In this document: positions 17,282-26,251 of the stretch, in pieces | Numbering within the stretch: position 1 is the first letter of the stretch | Layout: each line of letters begins with the position of its first letter | NCBI GenBank assembly: GCA_012031035.1 | Contig: JAAUUT010000049.1 | Span: 1 to 36,635, forward strand | DNA from: Candidatus Altimarinota bacterium | GTDB lineage: Bacteria > Cyanobacteriota > Cyanobacteriia > Cyanobacteriales > Microcystaceae | Direction of reading: 5' to 3' | Length of the DNA stretch: 36,635 nucleotides | The notes under the pieces: model-generated | Told to the model about the DNA's origin: nothing | Seen by the model: the letters and a program-made list of their open reading frames with translations, nothing else | Databases searched by the model: none | Position numbers and translations under genes: made by a program

Positions 17282-18361
17282 TTAAGGTTTTCTCGAAATA
17301 AACGAACGATGCAGGTGTCCATTACTAGCAAATCGTTTTTCCATAAGCTGTCGATAAACTGCTTCGTAACCTTCTACCATTTGCTGTACGCCAAAACGCT
17401 TTGACACGTTTTCTCTAATAGCATACCGATCTAGTTTAAGGGCTTTGTCGATCGCGCTAACGCATTCTTCAACATTCGTACAAAGAAAACCCGTTTCGCC
17501 ATGAGTAATGACTTCGGGGGCCGAACCTAAGTTTATGGCAATGACAGGCGTACCAGCAGCCATCGATTCAACCATTACTAAACCAAAGGGTTCTCTCCAA
17601 GTAATCGGAAACAGCATTGCTGAAGCACCGCCTAACATAGCATTTTTTTGAAAATGATTGGCTTCGCCTAAGTATTGAATTTGTTCGCCATCGATATGCG
17701 GTTTAATTTCTTGCTCGAAATACGCTGCATCAACTACATCAATCTTACCTGCCATTTTCAAGCACCATCCCGATTTTTTAGCAATTTCAATGGCATGATG
17801 CGGCCCTTTTTCTGGCGATAGCCTACCCAAGAATGCCAAATAGGGAGGTTCTTCTGGTGTGGGATGAAACTTATAGCTAGCGACGTTAATGCCGTTATAC
17901 ACCGTAGCAACGCAGTTTAACCCTAACTCCGGTTTTCGTTGCGCGTTAGAAATACTAACGTAGGACTGATCTTTGGCATAGGCAAACATTTTTTCATTAT
18001 CGGGAGTAAAAATGCCGTGTAGCGTGTGAATGGTTGGCGTTTTTACCATCTTTGCATAAGGCAATGCCGCGCATCCCATATGGGAATGAATGATATCAAA
18101 TTCGTCGGCTCGTTCGTAAACTCGACCGAGTTGCAGCATTTCGTAAATATAGTATTCTTTAACTGTGGAATCGAGTCGTAAGGCACGCGGATGAATGTAT
18201 TCGAGTTTGGCTTCAGTAATGGAATCTCCCGATGCGAATAGCGTTACTTCGTGTCCGCGACGAACTAGTTCGTCGGTTAATAAAGCAACTACTAATTCAA
18301 TGCCACCATAAGTTTGAGGCGGTACCCGTTCCCATAAAGGGGCAATCTGGGCGATCTTCAT
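17282..18361 (-). CDS. Family 4 glycosyltransferase
   Basis: Retaining GT-B glycosyltransferase transferring a sugar from a nucleotide donor. 359 residues. The N-terminal domain opens IAQIAPLWERVPPQTYGGIE with the acceptor-side GG motif. The C-terminal domain shows AFLGRLSPEKGPHHAIEIAKK and the donor-site EPFGLVMVESMAAGTPVIA with the EX7E pattern. The substrate cannot be read from sequence. Divergent from the family 2 enzyme at 18657; the pair may serve polysaccharide or glycolipid synthesis. Confidence 0.88.
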   Translation of the reverse strand: MKIAQIAPLWERVPPQTYGGIELVVALLTDELVRRGHEVTLFASGDSITEAKLEYIHPRALRLDSTVKEYYIYEMLQLGRVYERADEFDIIHSHMGCAALPYAKMVKTPTIHTLHGIFTPDNEKMFAYAKDQSYVSISNAQRKPELGLNCVATVYNGINVASYKFHPTPEEPPYLAFLGRLSPEKGPHHAIEIAKKSGWCLKMAGKIDVVDAAYFEQEIKPHIDGEQIQYLGEANHFQKNAMLGGASAMLFPITWREPFGLVMVESMAAGTPVIAINLGSAPEVITHGETGFLCTNVEECVSAIDKALKLDRYAIRENVSKRFGVQQMVEGYEAVYRQLMEKRFASNGHLHRSFISRKP

Positions 18362-18656
18362 AATTATTTTCCTGTTAATGGGGATTTAATTAAATTTGCG
18401 AGCTTTTTAACCTGCTTAAAAATAAAATTGTTAAAGAGCAGATGAGAATGAAAGTAATTGTCTATACTTTTTGTAGCCGATTTAATCGAAGCTCTACAAC
18501 TTTCTTTAGTTAGAAAATTTCTATTTCTTTAGAATTATTTGCTCGAATAATGAAGAGATTTTTATACTGACGCAAAATCAAAAATAGCCCTAAATCATTT
18601 ATTTTAAGGAGCGATCGCGCTTTTCTATATCTATATCAATTCTTTTAAATGATGTT

Positions 18657-19646
18657 ATGTCAGCCCAAAACTTTTATCGTACAGCCAAGAAAATACTAAT
18701 TGTCATTGTCAACTATCGAACGCCAACGCTGACTATTGATTGTTTGCATTCATTAGTTAACGAAGTTCAATCTTTAAACACGATAAGCGTCGTTATTATA
18801 GATAATAATTCGGGCGATCGCTCCTTAGAACAAATAGAAGCTGCAATTAACGCCGAGGGTTGGAGGAATTGGGCGACTACGATAGCAGGCGATCGCAACG
18901 GCGGCTATGCTTATGGCAACAATCTAGCCATTCGTCCGGCGCTTGACTCATCCCATCCTCCCGATTACATTGTCTTGCTCAATCCCGATACCATCGTGCG
19001 ATCGGGAGCCATAAAAACGTTAGTAGACTTTATGGAAGAACATCCCCACATTGGCATTGCCGGAAGTCGTCTAGAAGACCCCGACGGTACGCCTCAATGT
19101 TCTGCGTTTCGCTTTCATACGCATCTGAGCGAATTAAATTCCGGTTTGCGCCTGGGCATCGTTTCTAAGCTATTATGTAAATGGATAATCGCCCCTCCCG
19201 TGTCTGACGTTACTTGCAAAACCGACTGGGTAGCAGGGGCTAGCATGATAATCCGTCGCGAAGTCTTTGAGGCAGTGGGTTTACTCGACGAAGATTATTT
19301 TATGTACTACGAAGAAGTCGATTTTTGCCTGCAAGCCAAAAAAGCAGGGTGGGATTGCTGGTACGTTCCCGAAAGTCGAGTAGTTCATTTAGTCGGACAA
19401 AGTTCGGGCGTAACTAATACCAAAGTGCCACCAAAACGCCGTCCTCAATATTGGTTTGATTCTCGACGACGTTACTTTCTCAAAAATCACGGTGCGTCCT
19501 ACGCTGTCTTAGCCGATTTTTTTTGGTTGTTTAGTTTTATCATTTGGCGAGGACGCAGAATCATTCAAGGAAAACCCGATACCGATCCACCTTACTTTTT
19601 AACCGATTTCGTTCGCCATAGCTTAAAAGGAATTAGCGATCGGTGA
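18657..19646 (+). CDS. Family 2 glycosyltransferase (rhamnosyltransferase-like)
   Basis: Inverting GT-A enzyme, 329 residues. IVIVNYRTPTLTIDCLHSL opens the nucleotide-binding fold. LLNPDTIVRSGAI contains the DXD-like metal site (NPD), VAGASMIIRREVFEAVGLLDE the acceptor region and MYYEEVDFCLQAKKAGW the catalytic ED motif. The C-terminal RRRYFLKNHG is common in rhamnosyl- and related transferases of surface polysaccharides. No transmembrane export genes nearby. Confidence 0.88.
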   Translation: MSAQNFYRTAKKILIVIVNYRTPTLTIDCLHSLVNEVQSLNTISVVIIDNNSGDRSLEQIEAAINAEGWRNWATTIAGDRNGGYAYGNNLAIRPALDSSHPPDYIVLLNPDTIVRSGAIKTLVDFMEEHPHIGIAGSRLEDPDGTPQCSAFRFHTHLSELNSGLRLGIVSKLLCKWIIAPPVSDVTCKTDWVAGASMIIRREVFEAVGLLDEDYFMYYEEVDFCLQAKKAGWDCWYVPESRVVHLVGQSSGVTNTKVPPKRRPQYWFDSRRRYFLKNHGASYAVLADFFWLFSFIIWRGRRIIQGKPDTDPPYFLTDFVRHSLKGISDR

Positions 19647-19713
19647 CTGGGATATCGGGATATTGGGAAATAAAGATAACAAAAATATAAATTTCCCTTT
19701 CACCAATCGCTTG

Positions 19714-20565
19714 TTAAAAAGTTCGTTCTTGCTGTGTTTGTGGTAGCAGTGGTTGTGGTCGCAGAGAAGGAACCCTGGGGTTAGATTCTTGACACGCTCC
19801 TGGTTGCGTTGGTTCTTGTAAAGATACATTGTTATTGTTGTAGCGACCGATACCATAGCGGTTGAGCGCCGATTCTAACCAAGCCGCATCGAATGCAACC
19901 CCAGCAACCCCTTCCATACCCCAACGCCAGCCTAGATAGGTAGCTCGTTCTGAGGCAACCACGGCGGGGAGTCTTTCATCGGTCAGCCAAATAGCTTCCG
20001 TTTGGCTATCGGTTCCCACAGGTCTAATTACGCCGCCAACGAGAGTACTAATAACGCCGGGTTGTCCGGTTGGGGATAACTGAGAGCCGATAACTTCTAT
20101 GGCAATGGGAAATGAATTAGAAAATGCCCAATACGCGCCAAAAAGAGGTCGTAAACGCTCTTTTACTTCAGGAAGCGAAAGATTGCCTGTCGGACCAGTT
20201 ACGATCGCCCTACCGCCTTGGCTTATCCATCTTTCCAGAGATAAGGCTTGAAGTTGGTCGATATCTTCTACGTTAGGTAAGAGCAATACACCTACCGAAC
20301 CAAAAGCGTATTCGTCTTGCCATTGCGAGGCATCGACAATACAGTAATCAACGCCTGTTGCTTGTAAGCGTTTGGCGATCTCTGTCCATTGTGGGGAGTT
20401 TTCTTTGGTTTTGATGATTCCCAAGCGGGCGGTTACGGCGCTAGCCTCAGAGACAGAGAGAGTTAAAGATAAAAGATAAGTAAGGAATGCTAAGATTTTG
20501 CTTTTTTTTGTAAAAAAATTGGGATTTAAAGACGATTTTTGGCAATTCATAGCATTTTTTGACAC
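19714..20565 (-). CDS. Secreted protein resembling the N-terminal part of cyanobacterial GHL10 glycoside hydrolases
   Basis: 283 residues with a likely signal peptide (ILAFLTYLLSLTLSVSEASA). The following region (TARLGIIKTKENSPQWTEIA, DYCIVDASQWQDE, GRAIVTGPTGNLSL, LGWRWGMEGVAGVAFD, LESALNRYG) resembles, from memory, the glutaminase-fold-like N-terminal domain that precedes a family-10-like glycosidase domain in larger cyanobacterial proteins. Here the chain ends soon after, in a Pro/Gln-rich tail, so the hydrolase domain is absent. It may be a stand-alone version or a truncation. No catalytic role can be assigned. Confidence 0.6.
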   Translation of the reverse strand: MSKNAMNCQKSSLNPNFFTKKSKILAFLTYLLSLTLSVSEASAVTARLGIIKTKENSPQWTEIAKRLQATGVDYCIVDASQWQDEYAFGSVGVLLLPNVEDIDQLQALSLERWISQGGRAIVTGPTGNLSLPEVKERLRPLFGAYWAFSNSFPIAIEVIGSQLSPTGQPGVISTLVGGVIRPVGTDSQTEAIWLTDERLPAVVASERATYLGWRWGMEGVAGVAFDAAWLESALNRYGIGRYNNNNVSLQEPTQPGACQESNPRVPSLRPQPLLPQTQQERTF

Positions 20566-20751
20566 GATAACTCTCCTTCTCCTCTTCGATTGGGATTTAT
20601 AGCAACTTTTAGTTGAGTAGACTAACAGGTTATGCCCCCTCTGTTACAGTGACCAGTGAAGTAAATTGGTAGGCGATAACTGCTATCAACCAAGCTTGAA
20701 TATATAGCTTACAGCAATTGATGGGTAAATCGAAGGTAAGAACAATTGAGA

Positions 20752-22316
20752 TTAATTCATCTCTTCATTACCTATTGTGTCTTCTTCTTCATACTCTTCT
20801 GAAATCTCGCCTCCAAAACTGCGTTGAGGAGGAATAGCCGCGATAATAGCATCAATCACTTTAGAAACGGGGATGATTTCTAGACCTAAATCGTCTGGAA
20901 AAGTTTGTCCTTTGGGAACGATCGCGCGTTTAAATCCCAATTTAGCTGCTTCTTTAAGTCGCAGTTCCATTTGCGAAACTAAACGGATCTGTCCTCCCAA
21001 TCCTACCTCACCGATTAAAACAGTACGCGGATCGACAACGCGATCCCGGAAACTGGCAACCACAGCAATTGCCACTCCTAAATCTGCTGCTGGTTCTTCA
21101 ACTCCTAACCCCCCCGCCGAAGCAACATAAGCATCTAATTTCGATAGCGGAATGCCAACGCGCTTTTCCAATACCGCAAGGATCTGTTGCAAGCGGCTAT
21201 AATCTACCCCAGTTGTGGAACGACGAGGCGACGCATAACTAGTAGGACTGACTAATGCTTGCAACTCGACGACAATGGGACGGGTTCCCTCGCAAGCAAC
21301 TACCGTTGCCGTACCGGGTGCGAGTTCGTCGCGGTTGCCCAAAAATAACTCAGAAGGATTATCAACTTCTTGCAACCCGTGTTCTACCATTTCAAAGATA
21401 CCAATTTCGTGAGTGGCTCCGAAACGGTTTTTAACCGATCGCAACAAACGATGAGACGCATAGCGATCGCCCTCAAAATACAGTACCGTATCGACTAGGT
21501 GTTCTAATACTCTCGGTCCCGCGATCGCGCCTTCTTTGGTCACGTGACCGACAATAAAATAAAGTAATATTTCTCTCGCTTTGCTACTTGCATCAAAGCG
21601 GAAGTACATTCTCGCACCTGAGCAACCGAACCGGGAGCCGATGTTAGGGAGGCAAAATAAAGGGTTTGAATACTATCGATAATCCCTACTTGCGGTTTAA
21701 GCGATTCTAATTCTCGCAAAATCTCTTCTAAATCCGTTTCGGGGAGAACGTAAAGATTAGATTCGTTATTTTTTGAGTTATCTTTTGACGATTTACGTTC
21801 TTTTTTTTCCTTACCATTGCTCGTATTCTCTTCTGGTGCAGAAGTTGATTGCGTCGCTACGCCTAAGCGAGAACCGCGTAACTTAATTTGCTGTCCCGAC
21901 TCTTCCGCCGATACATAAAGAATTCTGGGTAAGCGCTGAGATAGTTGGTTAGCGACTTGCAACAGGAGAGTCGATTTTCCAATACCAGGATCTCCCCCAA
22001 TTAACACTAACGAGCCTGGAACAATGCCGCCTCCCAACACTCGATCTAATTCTCCATAACCAGAAGCAAATCGCTCTTGATCTTGCTGAGTAATTTGAGA
22101 AAAACGCACCGATATTCTAGGTTGAGCGGGACCTGACGCTTTGCCAGTCGGTCGCGTCGTCGATTGCCAGCCTCCGCGATTTGAACCAGCCGAGCTTGAT
22201 GGAACGATTTGTTCTTCTAGAGTGCCGTAAACTGCGCAGCTTGGACATTTACCAAACCACTGAGGCGATTCTGCTCCACAAGCGCTACAAACGTAAACAG
22301 TTCGAGATTTGGGCAT
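20752..22316 (-). CDS. radA: DNA repair protein RadA/Sms, one frameshift
   Basis: RecA-like helicase extending D-loops in recombination. N-terminal zinc finger C10, C13, C24, C27 (CSACGAESPQWFGKCPSC), Walker A GGDPGIGKST at 107-116, RadA motif KNRFG in the second part, and a Lon-protease-like C-terminal domain. The frame breaks between AKREKYYF and ILLYFIVGHVT at about 21560-21580. One extra base next to the short T run at 21570-21572 rejoins them as AKREKILLYFIVGHVTKEG. The whole protein is about 520 residues with a charged insert (around 165-190). A sequencing error is probable, but a real lesion is not excluded. Confidence 0.9.
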
Positions 22317-22533
22317 TGAAGTTTTTTTAAATAATTGTTAAATTCACTCAGATAACGAGCAAAATATCCACCAGCCTAAACAATTAAGTAAACCTTAAAA
22401 ATGCTCGTTTATGCCAACTGGGTAAGCATTTTCAGAATTAATAATAACGGGAAAGCGATATTCTAGAAAAAGAAACATTCACAATTTAACTTAAAAATTA
22501 GCAATTCAACTTAAAAAAGGAGTGTTGAGTAAC

Positions 22534-23262
22534 TTGGAGACTCATAAAGAAAAAATCTTGGTTGTAGACGATGAAGCTAGCATTCGGAGAATTTTAGAAA
22601 CTCGTCTTTCAATGATTGGCTACGATGTTGTAACGGCGGCTGATGGCGAAGAAGCTCTCGAAGTCTTTCACCAAACCGAGCCGGATTTGGTCGTATTGGA
22701 TGTCATGATGCCCAAGCTCGATGGCTATGGCGTTTGTCAGGAACTCCGCAAAGAATCAGATATTCCCATCATTATGTTAACGGCTTTAGGAGATGTTGCC
22801 GATCGCATTACGGGTTTAGAGTTAGGGGCAGATGACTACGTAGTAAAACCCTTTTCCCCCAAGGAATTAGAAGCGAGAATTCGTTCTGTCCTGCGTCGGG
22901 TTGATAAAAATGGGGCCCCAGGGATTCCCAGTTCGGGAGTTATTCATGTCGGCTCGATTAAAATAGATACTAATAAGCGTCAGGTTTACAAAGGCGACGA
23001 ACGCATCCGTTTGACTGGAATGGAATTTAGTTTGCTTGAGTTGCTGGTAAGCCGTTCTGGAGAACCTTTTTCGCGATCGGAAATTTTACAAGAAGTTTGG
23101 GGTTACACGCCAGAACGTCACGTCGATACTCGCGTGGTTGACGTTCATATTTCTCGATTGAGAGCCAAGTTAGAAGATGACCCCAGCAATCCAGAATTAA
23201 TCCTAACTGCACGGGGCACAGGGTATTTGTTTCAACGCATTTTAGAACCAGGAGAAGAGTAA
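22534..23262 (+). CDS. rpaB: OmpR-type response regulator RpaB
   Basis: Essential cyanobacterial/plastid (ycf27) regulator of high-light and photosystem genes; binds HLR1 elements when phosphorylated by NblS/Hik33. Receiver ILVVDDEASIRRILETRLSMIGYDVVTA with the phospho-Asp in LVVLDVMMPK; winged-helix output domain with EVWGYTPERHVDTRVVDVHISRLRAKLE. The frame is open from a GTG at 22522, but the TTG at 22534 gives the expected family start (M)ETHKEKILVVDDE and sits 11 bases after AAGGAG (22517-22522), so I prefer it. Divergent from radA. Confidence 0.92.
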   Translation: METHKEKILVVDDEASIRRILETRLSMIGYDVVTAADGEEALEVFHQTEPDLVVLDVMMPKLDGYGVCQELRKESDIPIIMLTALGDVADRITGLELGADDYVVKPFSPKELEARIRSVLRRVDKNGAPGIPSSGVIHVGSIKIDTNKRQVYKGDERIRLTGMEFSLLELLVSRSGEPFSRSEILQEVWGYTPERHVDTRVVDVHISRLRAKLEDDPSNPELILTARGTGYLFQRILEPGEE

Positions 23263-23432
23263 GAAAATTATGAATGATGAATGATGAATTATGAAAAGTG
23301 GGAGTTCAAAGTTCAACCGAGATCCAAAATTAAGATTTCCTTCTTCCCTCTCCCTCCTTCTGCCCTCTGCATAAAAGCCCTCTGCCTTAAGACTGTAAGT
23401 TATGTACTTCATCTAAAAAGAGAATTGCTTCG

Positions 23433-24101
23433 ATGTCTAAATCCGATCCCAATCGAGTTTTGCGTCTGCTTCCTCTGGTAGTAGGAGGATTAGGAGGAAC
23501 GTTGCTGCTAGTTAATCGTTTAACAACTACCCAGCTTACAGAATCTCAAGCGCGTTCGGATGTGATGGGCACTATTCTGAGTGCGATTTTGATTCTGGTT
23601 GGTTTAATTTGGCAGCAAATCCAGCCGCGATCGCCCGATGCGGTTACGCTTATTGGTAAAGAGGGAATGGAACTCGCAAAGGATTTGCCCGATGAAGTGA
23701 AAACCGAACTCGCTTGGGCATCTCACCTTTTGCTGACAAATACTGCAACTAGAACGTTAGTCGTTTGCGATCGCGAAAAAGTTCTCTTGCGGCGAGGCGT
23801 TTTAGGTTCCAATCCCGACGTTAAACTAGGTCAGATTGTGCGGCGAGTCATAGAAACTCAAAAACCCATCTATTTTGTCGATCTAAAACTCTTTCCAGGG
23901 CGAATAGAATTCGATTATTTGCCAGAGAATACCCAAGGAGTCATCTGTCAGCCGATGGGCAAGCATGGCGTTCTCATTTTAGGCGCTAATGCACCTCGCA
24001 GCTACACTAAACAGGATGAAAACTGGGTTGAAGGAATTGCAGATAAATTAGGAGAAACCCTTAGTCGCTACAACAACGAAGTGATTGCCCCACAATCTTA
24101 A
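23433..24101 (+). CDS. Cytochrome b6f cofactor-assembly factor (CCB2/CCB4 type)
   Basis: Membrane protein for attaching heme c-i to cytochrome b6 (complex C cofactor assembly, subunit B family). 222 residues: two N-terminal transmembrane spans (LLPLVVGGLGGTLLLVNRL and GTILSAILILVGLIW), then a soluble GAF-like domain (LVVCDREKVLLRRGVLG, VICQPMGKHGVLILGANAPR). The same architecture is found in CCB2/CCB4 of chloroplasts. It lies downstream of rpaB on the same strand. The right end of the gene directly adjoins the second integron locus. Confidence 0.8.
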   Translation: MSKSDPNRVLRLLPLVVGGLGGTLLLVNRLTTTQLTESQARSDVMGTILSAILILVGLIWQQIQPRSPDAVTLIGKEGMELAKDLPDEVKTELAWASHLLLTNTATRTLVVCDREKVLLRRGVLGSNPDVKLGQIVRRVIETQKPIYFVDLKLFPGRIEFDYLPENTQGVICQPMGKHGVLILGANAPRSYTKQDENWVEGIADKLGETLSRYNNEVIAPQS

Positions 24102-24106
24102 GCGAT

Positions 24107-24252
24107 ATTCTAGATAACTATGCCAAATTAGGTGTTTTTACGAAAAAATTCGAGATAATGTTCTTATCTGATGTGTTATCTCGAAAAATTCCGTAGAATA
24201 ACTTCATGAAAGATAGTTATATGGAAAGATTCCGTAGAATAAACAGTTAGGC
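24107..24252 (+). other. Second attI-like site: 40/41-bp repeat array plus core, no integrase gene
   Basis: Units beginning with TTC occur at 24108, 24149, 24189 and 24230 (steps 41, 40 and 41), each ending in GAAA. The last two share ATTCCGTAGAATAA. The final unit leads to AATAAACAGTTAGGC with the core GTTAGGC at 24246-24252; its G is 16 bp from the TTC. The predicted attI at 4825-5013, read on the minus strand, shows the same features: AATAAATAGTTAGC and the same 16-bp spacing. Two cassettes follow in the right orientation. I therefore read this as an attI copy with its own cassette array. Confidence 0.72.
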
Positions 24253-24284
24253 TGCTAGCTGTTTAGCGAGTGTAGCAGCCTGAC
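24246..24284 (+). repeat. Hairpin at the attI core / leader of the first GNAT cassette
   Basis: GTTAGGCTGCTA and TAGCAGCCTGAC pair over 12 bp with one mismatch, 15-base loop. The recombination core forms the foot of the stem. The arm order is opposite to attC, so it is not an attC. It could be an attenuator in the cassette leader, or fold in single-stranded form. Confidence 0.5.
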
Positions 24285-24964
24285 AAGTTATCTGTGAGCA
24301 TTCAAAGCCAAGCTACTTGTGATTTGTAGTATTTTGTAGTACGATTTGGTGTGGTTGACTAACCCTATAACTATTGCCCATGATTCGATCGACCACGCCT
24401 GAAGACATGACTGCTCTGATTGCCCTAGCAGATGCAACCGGGCTTTTCCCACCGAGTGGGTTAGAGTTATTGCGCCAGATGTTGAGCGATTCTTTGGGAG
24501 GCAACAGTGACACAGATACCTTCTGGATTACTGACGATGATAATGTACCCGTAGGCGTTGCTTATTGCGAACTAGAGCGGATGACGAATAGGACTTGGAA
24601 TTTGCAATTAATCGCAATTCACCCCGATCGCCAAGGGCAAGGACGCGGTGCGAAACTGCTACGCTACGTTGAGCAGGCTTTGATGGTGCGCGGTGGGCGT
24701 ATGCTGCTAGTGGAAACGTCCGGGCTGCCGGACTTCGAGGGCATACGGGCATTCTATGTGAAGTGCGGCTACAAGGAGGAGGCGCGCATTCGCGATTTCT
24801 ACGCAACAGGTGATGATAAAGTCGTGTTCCGCAAAGTGTTGAACGCAGACTAAATTGCTATCTGGGGCAGTGAGCGACAAACGAGCCTAACAACCATATT
24901 GAAGCAGACTACCGAGAGATTTTGATGGAGTGTCAAAGTTACTTGTAGCCGCTCAACAGGAACG
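24247..24964 (+). mobile_element. Integron gene cassette A (GNAT acetyltransferase)
   Basis: From the attI-like core to the G of the attC R' box, 718 bp, with one gene in cassette orientation ending 31 bp before R''. Size, gene placement and cargo class are typical of integron cassettes. Confidence 0.75.
24380..24853 (+). CDS. GNAT-family N-acetyltransferase
   Basis: A 157-residue acetyl-CoA-dependent N-acyltransferase. Start region MIRSTTPEDMTALIALADAT is the usual beta1-alpha1. WNLQLIAIHPDRQGQGRGAKLL contains the acetyl-CoA pyrophosphate-binding Q/RxxGxG/A loop, and FEGIRAFYVKCGYKEEARI is the C-terminal motif B. The substrate is unknown; relatives acetylate small amines, antibiotics or peptides. 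Start ATG 24380; an in-frame TTG at 24374 is the alternative. Higher GC than the flanking intergenic DNA, in keeping with an imported cassette. Confidence 0.88.
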   Translation: MIRSTTPEDMTALIALADATGLFPPSGLELLRQMLSDSLGGNSDTDTFWITDDDNVPVGVAYCELERMTNRTWNLQLIAIHPDRQGQGRGAKLLRYVEQALMVRGGRMLLVETSGLPDFEGIRAFYVKCGYKEEARIRDFYATGDDKVVFRKVLNAD

Positions 24965-24970
24965 TTAGGC
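24885..24970 (+). other. attC recombination site of GNAT cassette A
   Basis: 86 bp. R'' GCCTAAC (24885-24891) and R' GTTAGGC (24964-24970) are perfect complements and match RYYYAAC/GTTRRRY. Inner arms (ATTGAAGCAGACTAC left; GTAGCCGCTCAAC right) pair with extra bases in the left arm, the orientation expected for cassettes on the plus strand. It differs in arm sequence from the two sites of the RM cassette array. Confidence 0.87.
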
Positions 24971-25842
24971 GTTCAATTATGAAGAGAATACGCTAACAGA
25001 AATGACTATGCTGATTGAATTAGATAGTAACAACCGAGCCTCCGTAAGGAGGCTGTTCGATCGTTATCCGTGCCTGCGCGGTTTTATCGCAGCGGCCATC
25101 GGAGGTGGCATGGGGAAAGTCTTTGTAGACTCAAAAGAGGAACCTCGCATGGCCCTCGCCGTGCTTGAGTTTCATTTCCTGGCGGGCGATCCACTCCACG
25201 CAAATCCCCAGCAACTTGAAAAGCTACTGCAACCTGGAGGGATGGTGATTGCCCCAACTCCAGTGTGGCAGCATCTAGTCACCTCCATCTATCCAAAAGC
25301 GTTGAACGTAGATTATCGCGAAGCCTTCCAAGCAGACAAGTTCGATGTTGATAAGTTGAGACAGTTCTGTCAGACACTACCCAGCGGGTTTGAACTGCGG
25401 CAAGTGCGCCTCGAAGAGGTGACGCAATTCGCCGCAGACCTTAATCCTTAACTGGTCTACAACTTTCGTTCTCACGAAGATTTCATTAACCGAGGAGTCG
25501 CTCTGGGCATCCTACATCAGGGCAGGTTTGTCTCCGGCGCTTCCACCGCAGCGGTTGGCGGGGGGAAAGTGGAGATTGATATCCAGACCCACGATCGGTT
25601 TCGTCGCCGGGGGTTAGCCAGGGCGGTCGCCGCAGCCCTAATACTGTATTGCCTCGATCGCGGGTTAGAGCCATGTTGGGATGCGGCGAATGAGCCGTCT
25701 TCAGCCCTTGCGCGACAACTAGGGTTTCGCTCGACGGGGAAATACGAAGCAATAAACCTGCTGGATGATGAGAATGCCGCAGGCTAAACTCCGGTGCCGC
25801 ACTGCACACTGAACAAGGTAGTGGAGCCAACTTCCTACAGCG
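24965..25842 (+). mobile_element. Integron gene cassette B (ZmaR-like acetyltransferase, broken)
   Basis: From the attC-A core to the candidate core at 25842, 878 bp, one gene in cassette orientation. The right boundary depends on the weak attC candidate at 25783-25848. Confidence 0.6.
25002..25787 (+). pseudogene. GNAT acetyltransferase (GNAT_acetyltran/ZmaR-like) with an in-frame stop
   Basis: Coding sequence of 261 codons interrupted by TAA at 25449-25451, with the frame unchanged on both sides (FAADLNP stop LVYNFRSHED). The N-terminal part runs from MTMLIELDSNNRASVRRLF. The C-terminal part has the GNAT core VEIDIQTHDRFRRRGLARAVAAA and CWDAANEPSSALARQLGF, typical of the PF12746-type acetyltransferases that include zwittermicin-resistance ZmaR. 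Unlike the other broken genes here, the lesion is a substitution rather than a homopolymer indel, so it is probably genuine. The stop removes the acetyl-CoA-binding half. Confidence 0.8.
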
Positions 25843-25848
25843 TTAGGA
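25783..25848 (+). other. Possible degenerate attC closing cassette B
   Basis: A core-like GTTAGGA (25842-25848) lies 55 bp after the gene end, with a poor partner GCTAAAC at 25783-25789. The inner arms do not pair convincingly, so this is either a decayed attC or only a residual R' box. Confidence 0.4.
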
Positions 25849-26251
25849 ATGTATGATGGTTTGAGGAACGAAACCCATCATCTATCTTTAGTTCCAATCT
25901 CCTTAAGGTAAAGACATCGCATCAATTTTAAAAGGGTGTTACTTTAGAACATATCTAAACGCTTCGCTGCACCGGAACGTCGTGAGTTGGCTGGCTGAGC
26001 AGTCAAGGCTATCTACATCTGGCGATCGCGATCGTTATATTGTTAATCCTTACTTCATAAATAGTCTCCAACTTGCTTTATCATTCCTTTAAAATTTCGG
26101 GGATTTTTTCAAGGTTTTTTAAAGTTTTGATGAAACCAGTGGAAATACGTAGACATTCGTTCCGCAAAATGTTATCAAGGTATTATTGGTAGGGGTTAAA
26201 TTGGTTGGTAAGAGGGACTGTAAGAGATCGTTTATAGAAAAATAATAGACT
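25849..26251. other. Intergenic region with one palindromic repeat
   Basis: 403 bp with no gene recognised. At 25853-25881, ATGATGGTTT and AAACCCATCAT form a stem with one bulge around GAGGAACG. It belongs to the same loose repeat type as 6883-6917. The remainder is AT-rich with HIP1-like sequence and lies downstream of aat and the cassette array. Confidence 0.5.

Noticed and set aside
23266..23296. AATGATG/AATTATG short tandem pattern (also near 10680 and 14030)
   Set aside because: Common low-complexity intergenic sequence in cyanobacteria, with no sign of a specific function.
24107..25848. Insertion sequence carrying the GNAT genes
   Set aside because: No transposase, no terminal inverted repeats and no target duplication seen; attC cores and the attI-like array explain the boundaries better.
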